From Halosolutus amylolyticus (GTDB taxonomy: Archaea > Halobacteriota > Halobacteria > Halobacteriales > Natrialbaceae): a stretch of DNA of 64,000 nucleotides. Location: assembly GCF_023566055.1 (NCBI RefSeq), contig NZ_JALIQP010000007.1, positions 1 to 64,000 of the forward strand, given 5' to 3'. The stretch's first letter is position 1. Each line of letters opens with the position of its first letter. The translations under genes were made by a program, and so were the position numbers. The notes under the pieces were generated by a model. That model made no database searches. It worked only from the letters and a program-made list of their open reading frames with translations, and was not told the DNA's origin. Shown in pieces: positions 63,313-64,000 of the stretch.

Positions 63313-63661
63313 ACTTCGATAGAGGGTATCTGCCATGCTACCGAATTGGAACACTTCGATAGAGGGGTGGGTCGTAATCGCAGATATCTCGAAACACATC
63401 GATAGAGGGGTGTGTAGAGCCACAAACCCCATCACGGACCTATTTAATCCATAAGTGATTCAAGAATAATGGTGTTCCGATAGGTTAGATAAGGCAGTAC
63501 CCACTCTGAGACGGGCAAATACACTTCGATAGAGGAGGGTGCTACGTCAGAAAGTGAAAAGGACCGAAATATATTAGGGCGAACGAAAGCGATCGATCCT
63601 CACCACTACTCCGATCGAACGTGAAACGATACCACTCGAACAGGACACATCGATAGAGGGG
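63313..63661. repeat. Five direct ACWTCGATAGAGG repeats (origin-like iterons)
   Basis: The unit AC(T/A)TCGATAGAGG, mostly extended by GG, occurs at 63313, 63353, 63396, 63533 and 63647, all in the same orientation. They flank a more A/T-rich stretch (about 63430-63500). The unit resembles Orc1/Cdc6 origin-recognition boxes of haloarchaea in ending TCGA..AGAGGGG, but I recall that consensus only roughly. No Orc1/Cdc6 gene is in view; one could lie beyond the right edge. Confidence 0.65.
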
Positions 63662-63806
63662 TGTCTTCGATGCGATCGGAACGTCTCTCGAGCCAAGAAT
63701 TGGGATCAAATCGCTCGTTAGAGCACCTATCCTACTTTGGACCTCTAATTTATAATGTGTTGAAAAAGCAAAATAGGGTAGTAGAGGCGGAATCCGCTAT
63801 GGAGAC

Positions 63807-64000
63807 TTACCTACGCTGTTGTGTATCGAGTTCGTACCGCGTTACATCGTCTACCTCGCTAATCACGACGCGGTTCTCGTCCTCTAACAGGTCGAGGTGG
63901 CCGATCACCTCCGACATACCAGGGAACATTTCGGTCGCCGGAAGATCCGGGAACATCTCTTTCATGATCTGATACGCCGTCGTCGGCTGGCTTTCGGCGA
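63807..64000 (-). CDS. C-terminal part of an unidentified protein (starts outside window)
   Basis: The last 64 or so residues of a minus-strand gene: Y-Q-I-M-K-E-M-F-P-D-L-P-A-T-E-M-F, G-H-L-D-L-L-E-D-E-N-R-V-V-I-S-E-V and a stop TAA at 63807-63809. The composition is that of a real haloarchaeal protein; the end looks like a winged-helix wing. Function unknown. Confidence 0.6.
   Translation of the reverse strand, partial: AESQPTTAYQIMKEMFPDLPATEMFPGMSEVIGHLDLLEDENRVVISEVDDVTRYELDTQQRR

Noticed and set aside
63313-63661. CRISPR array
   Set aside because: Repeats are only about 14 bases, spacing is irregular (40 to 137 bases), and no cas genes are present.
1-64000. tRNA or rRNA genes
   Set aside because: No cloverleaf with a T-arm signature or rRNA-like stretch was noticed on either strand; a dedicated scan was not possible.

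Overview
The window is haloarchaeal DNA. The proteins are strongly acidic (rich in Asp and Glu), promoters are archaeal TATA boxes about 25-30 bases before leaderless ATGs, exported proteins carry Tat twin-arginine lipoprotein signals, and the flavin genes are the archaeal CTP-dependent riboflavin kinase/regulator (rbkR) and ribB. A Natrialbales-like genome is plausible, but I cannot name a genus. A ParA/partner pair, centromere-like repeats and origin-like repeats at the right end suggest a megaplasmid or secondary replicon.

Layout. 0-3.7 kb: the start of etfB (GC-rich), a decayed IS5-type element, a truncated RbkR-like DNA-binding protein, another transposase scrap, and an intact IS5-type element that has split a small membrane-protein gene. 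3.7-52.5 kb: a catabolic island of moderate GC. It holds a branched-chain-amino-acid-type ABC transporter split to the two ends of the island, four luciferase-like monooxygenases, a flavin reductase, ribB and rbkR, a metallo-beta-lactamase-fold lactonase candidate, a carboxymuconolactone-decarboxylase-family protein, a quinone oxidoreductase, two acyl-CoA ligases, three acyl-CoA dehydrogenases, two crotonase-family proteins, two MaoC hydratases, two 3-hydroxyacyl-CoA dehydrogenases, three thiolase-family proteins (two paired with DUF35 OB-fold partners), two kinds of CoA transferase, a CitE-like lyase, a polyamine-type ABC transporter and an IclR regulator. 52.5-55.5 kb: two decayed transposases and a tyrosine recombinase. 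55.5-64 kb: a GC-rich MFS transporter, plasmid-type genes (winged-helix protein, ParA and partner, Fic), decayed genes, and two repeat arrays.

How the genes may work together (inference). An organic acid or cyclic ketone enters through the ABC transporter. FMN-dependent luciferase-family oxygenases, fed by the flavin reductase and by local riboflavin and FMN synthesis, oxygenate it, possibly as type II Baeyer-Villiger enzymes. The lactonase opens the resulting lactone, CoA ligases activate the acid, and a branched-chain-adapted beta-oxidation set shortens it. That set includes an alpha-methylacyl-CoA racemase-like protein, an isovaleryl-type dehydrogenase, and a thiolase-fold protein lacking the catalytic Cys next to DUF35. 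The end products would be acetyl-CoA, propionyl-CoA and pyruvate-level intermediates. An alicyclic, terpenoid or sterol-like substrate would fit, but none is proven. A family of 85-bp terminal-inverted-repeat elements (four copies) is scattered through the island and beyond it.
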